From Hydrogenophaga intermedia (GTDB lineage Bacteria > Pseudomonadota > Gammaproteobacteria > Burkholderiales > Burkholderiaceae_C), in the NCBI RefSeq assembly GCF_023715105.1, contig NZ_JAMBNO010000010.1, positions 1 through 64,000 on the forward strand: DNA of 64,000 nt, in the 5' to 3' direction. Below, piece after piece: positions 61,528 to 64,000 of this stretch. Position 1 is the stretch's first letter; the number at the start of each line of letters is the position of its first letter. The translations under genes and the position numbers were made by a program. The notes beneath the pieces were generated by a model. That model had not been told where the DNA came from. It was given only the letters and a program-made list of their open reading frames with translations, and made no database searches.

Positions 61528-63484
61528 GCGCCTGAGCGCTCAGCCATTCGTTCACCGCGACCTCGTCCTCCAGCCATCGCCACTGGGCCAAGGCGGCTGC
61601 CAGGCGCGGTCCGTAGGCGCGTGATCGCAGGCGCACGTCGCCCACCACAAACAAACCCCGACCCTGCGGCCCACGGATCAGCCGGCCCGCGGCCTGGCGC
61701 AAGGCCATGGCAGCGTCCACCAACTGCACCGAGGCGAACGGGTCTTGCCCCTGTGCGCGCGCATGCTCCAGCCGACGCTGCAGCCAGGGGTCGTCCGGCG
61801 GCGCAAAAGGCAGCTTGTCCACCACCACCAGGCGAAGCGCGTTGTCGGGCACGTCCAGCCCGCGCCAGAAGGCGCCGCTGGCCACCACCACCGTGGGTGA
61901 ACGCCGCGGGTCTTCGCTGCGAAGCGCGGCCCAGGCGCGGCGATGTCCCTCCTCGCTGGCGTGCAGCACGCGCCATTGGGTCGGCATGGTCTGCGCAAGC
62001 ACCAGTGCCATGCGCTGCGCAGCGCGCCGGGTGGTGGTGAGCACCAGGGCGTGGCCGTCCAGCTGCGGCGCCCAGGCCGCGATGCACCGTGCCAGCGCCT
62101 CGCCGTGCCCGGGCTCGGCAGGTTCGGGCAACCCGCGCGGCACGTGCCAGGCCGCACCAGGCCATGGCGCGGCCTCCTCGGCCGCCAGCACGCGCACGGG
62201 CGCTGCGGCGTGCAGGCCAAGCGCATCGCGATGCCAGCGCAACCCGGGCTCATCACCCAAGGTGGCCGAGGTATGCACCACGCTGCGTGCGCCCCAGGCG
62301 GCACCGGTGGCAAGTTCGTGGGCGGCGGCCGGGCCCGCGTCGGCGCCTGGCCGCACCAGGGCCCAGTGAGCTGCGTCGCGCCAGTCCAGCCATGCGCTGT
62401 CATCGCCTGCGGGTGCCAGCACGCCTTGCAGCACACTGGCGAAGCGGACGGCACGCTCACCCAGCGCGGCCACTCGCACATCGCTGCCTTGCGCTGCGCG
62501 CAATGCCTGGTGAACCCCTTGCAAGGCAAACCCCAGGTCGCGGGCCAACGCCGCGTTCATGGGTGGCCAGGGCTGCAGTCCCTCGCGCGCGAGGTCTGTC
62601 TGCAGCGCCAGGGCCAAAGACCGCAGCGCACGCCGGCCCTGCAGCGCCAGAGCGGCCCAGGGCGCGGCACCACGCGCCGGCCCCTGGGCAAGTTCTTCCA
62701 CATCGCGCCAGAAGCGCGCCAGCGCCGGCGCTTCCGCGCGCGTGGTGTGCCATTGCTGCACCTGATCGCGCAGGGCATGGGCCTCGTCGAACACCACAGC
62801 CGAAGCGCCAGGTACCCCGGCCGAGCGACCTTGGCGCTTCGCCCGCAGCTCACCGAGCCACAGTGCGTGGTTGATGACCACCACGTCGGCCTCGCCGGCG
62901 CGGCGCCTGGCACGTTCAACGTGGCAATCGCTCCAGCGCGGGCAGGCCTGGCGCAGGCAGCTTTCGCTGGTTGACACCACCACGGCACGCAGGGCCGGAT
63001 CATCGGCCACGGCGGGGAGCTCATCCAGATCGCCTTCGCGCGAACGTTGCGCCCATTCAAGCAGCTCGCGCAGGCGGGCATGCTGCGCCAACGCCCCCGG
63101 CCGCGGGCCACGCTGCACTGCTTCTTGCACGCGATGCAGGCAGACATAGCGGCCGCGTCCCTTCAGGACGGCCGCGCGCACCGGCAACCCGAGTGCCTGG
63201 GCCAGCCGCGGGATCTCGCCGGCTGCCAGCTGGTGCTGCAGCACGTGTGTGCTCGTGGCCACGATCGCGCGCACCCCGGACAGCAACACGGGCAACAGGT
63301 AGGCGATCGTCTTGCCGCTCCCCGTGGCCTGCTGCGCCAGCAGCACGCCGCCTTCCTCGAGCGTGGCGGCCACGGCCAGCGCCATGCGCCGTTGCGGCTC
63401 GCGCGCGTGCCAACCGGGCCAGGCGCGCGCCAGCGGCCCGTCACCGGCCAGGGCATGCTGCAAGCGCGTGATCAGCTCGGACAA
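61490..63484 (-). CDS. DinG/YoaA-type ATP-dependent DNA helicase
   Basis: The 664-residue superfamily 2 (XPD-like) helicase has Walker A QATGSGKT (residues 52-59), a DEAH box VVFDEAHAL and the C-terminal motif AAGRLIRGPQG. Cys residues in RYVCLHR, SCLRQACPRWSDC form the expected iron-sulfur cluster of this group. It would unwind DNA with 5'-3' polarity in repair; the precise role (DinG or YoaA) is not resolved. It starts MSELITRLQHAL. Its 5' end faces the PP2C gene. Confidence 0.9.
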   Translation of the reverse strand: MSELITRLQHALAGDGPLARAWPGWHAREPQRRMALAVAATLEEGGVLLAQQATGSGKTIAYLLPVLLSGVRAIVATSTHVLQHQLAAGEIPRLAQALGLPVRAAVLKGRGRYVCLHRVQEAVQRGPRPGALAQHARLRELLEWAQRSREGDLDELPAVADDPALRAVVVSTSESCLRQACPRWSDCHVERARRRAGEADVVVINHALWLGELRAKRQGRSAGVPGASAVVFDEAHALRDQVQQWHTTRAEAPALARFWRDVEELAQGPARGAAPWAALALQGRRALRSLALALQTDLAREGLQPWPPMNAALARDLGFALQGVHQALRAAQGSDVRVAALGERAVRFASVLQGVLAPAGDDSAWLDWRDAAHWALVRPGADAGPAAAHELATGAAWGARSVVHTSATLGDEPGLRWHRDALGLHAAAPVRVLAAEEAAPWPGAAWHVPRGLPEPAEPGHGEALARCIAAWAPQLDGHALVLTTTRRAAQRMALVLAQTMPTQWRVLHASEEGHRRAWAALRSEDPRRSPTVVVASGAFWRGLDVPDNALRLVVVDKLPFAPPDDPWLQRRLEHARAQGQDPFASVQLVDAAMALRQAAGRLIRGPQGRGLFVVGDVRLRSRAYGPRLAAALAQWRWLEDEVAVNEWLSAQALTTASTTGRSCA

Positions 63485-63568
63485 AGCAAAGATTCCTCAC
63501 AGGGCAGGCGACGAGAAAGGGATACCATTGCGCCCACCGCTGCCAGCCCTTTCAACGAACGCCATCCC

Positions 63569-64000
63569 ATGACCAAAGGCTATCGCATCCAGGCATCGAC
63601 CGGCATCCACAAGGGCGACCGCGATTACCAGCAGGATCAGGTCAATCTGCTGCAGCACATGCGCGTGGCCAACTGCCTGCTGGCGGTGCTGGCCGACGGC
63701 ATGGGTGGCCGAAGCGGTGGGCGCAAGGCTTCCGACCAGGTCATGCTCACGGCCAAGCAGCTGTTCGACCGATTCGATCCCGAAACCGACGACCCGCGCG
63801 CGCTGCTCAAGCAGATCGTCAACGAATCGCACATGGTGATCAAGCTCACCGCGGTGTCGGCCGAGCAGGAGCCGCACAGCACGATCGCGGCGTTCATGCT
63901 GCTGCCCAATGGCGAGAGCCACTGGATCCACGCCGGCGATTCACGCGTTTACCACTTTCGTCAGGGCAAGCTGCTGCACCGTACGCTGGACCATTCGTAC
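63569..64000 (+). CDS. PP2C-family protein serine/threonine phosphatase, N-terminal part (runs off the window)
   Basis: The 144 codons present encode the first part of a PP2C phosphatase. DGMGGRSGGRKAS (about residues 42-55) holds the metal-binding Asp, an RDYQQDQ block with an Asp stands at 18-24, and the GDSRVYHFRQGKLLHRTLDHS strand (about 123-143) follows. It would dephosphorylate Ser/Thr proteins with Mn or Mg. It starts MTKGYRIQAST and continues beyond the right edge. It is divergent from the helicase gene. Confidence 0.9.
   Translation, partial: MTKGYRIQASTGIHKGDRDYQQDQVNLLQHMRVANCLLAVLADGMGGRSGGRKASDQVMLTAKQLFDRFDPETDDPRALLKQIVNESHMVIKLTAVSAEQEPHSTIAAFMLLPNGESHWIHAGDSRVYHFRQGKLLHRTLDHSY

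Overview
The window is high-GC, gene-dense chromosomal DNA from a betaproteobacterium. It is most likely a member of the Burkholderiales, and the Comamonadaceae fit best. Two things point there: the ordered run ndk-rlmN-pilW-rodZ-ispG-hisS-yfgM-bamB-der-hfq-hflX-hflK-hflC-hisZ-purA on the minus strand, and HisZ, a 1336-residue single-chain PurL, a K+-independent H+-pyrophosphatase and a glnD next to map. The genus is an inference; no rRNA or tRNA gene is visible. No gap between genes exceeds 300 bases.

Layout. 1-2.5 kb: ilvC (5' end only), ilvH and ilvI on the minus strand. 2.8-4.7 kb: an RDD membrane protein, dgkA and a LOG-family protein with overlapping ends, then the PII gene glnB. 4.7-6.3 kb: a collagen-like lipoprotein and a tail-collar protein whose ends overlap. 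6.4-11.1 kb: asparaginase II, nadE, and a FemAB-like acyltransferase / small membrane protein / bactofilin run. 11.1-14 kb: the divergent soluble (ppa) and proton-pumping (hppA) pyrophosphatases. 14-15.5 kb: a TetR repressor and the divergent predicted hydrolase it probably controls through a perfect palindrome.

15.6-26.4 kb is the main accessory region: a catabolic operon for four-carbon sugar acids (tetronates). It holds a FadR-type regulator with an operator-like site, ltnD, otnK, otnC, otnI, denD, a TRAP transporter (dctPQM), an aldehyde dehydrogenase and a short-chain dehydrogenase. Together they would import L-threonate and D-erythronate and convert them to dihydroxyacetone phosphate. 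The gene for the TRAP binding protein is frameshifted directly after its signal peptide, so the pathway may lack its own uptake in this strain, unless the shift is a sequence error.

26.4-28 kb: a DUF808 membrane protein and a HigBA toxin-antitoxin pair. The toxin gene carries an 11-bp tandem duplication that replaces its catalytic C-terminus, while the antitoxin and a palindromic operator are intact. 28-44.2 kb is housekeeping: purL, map, glnD, a sirtuin, rlmB, an ABC ATPase beside tesA, mnmH, a small lysine-rich protein, a cystathionine beta-lyase, a phosphoribosyltransferase, purA and hisZ. 44.3-57.6 kb is the hfl/hfq/der/bamB/hisS/ispG/rodZ/pilW/rlmN/ndk block, read from ndk towards hflC. 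57.6-64 kb: rluB, scpB, rluD, bamD, a DinG-type helicase and the 5' part of a PP2C phosphatase.

Cross-cutting observations: several genes have a -10-like hexamer only 6-8 nt before the start codon, which suggests leaderless mRNAs; two divergent gene pairs share a single CATG as both start codons; and several intergenic palindromes look like repressor operators.
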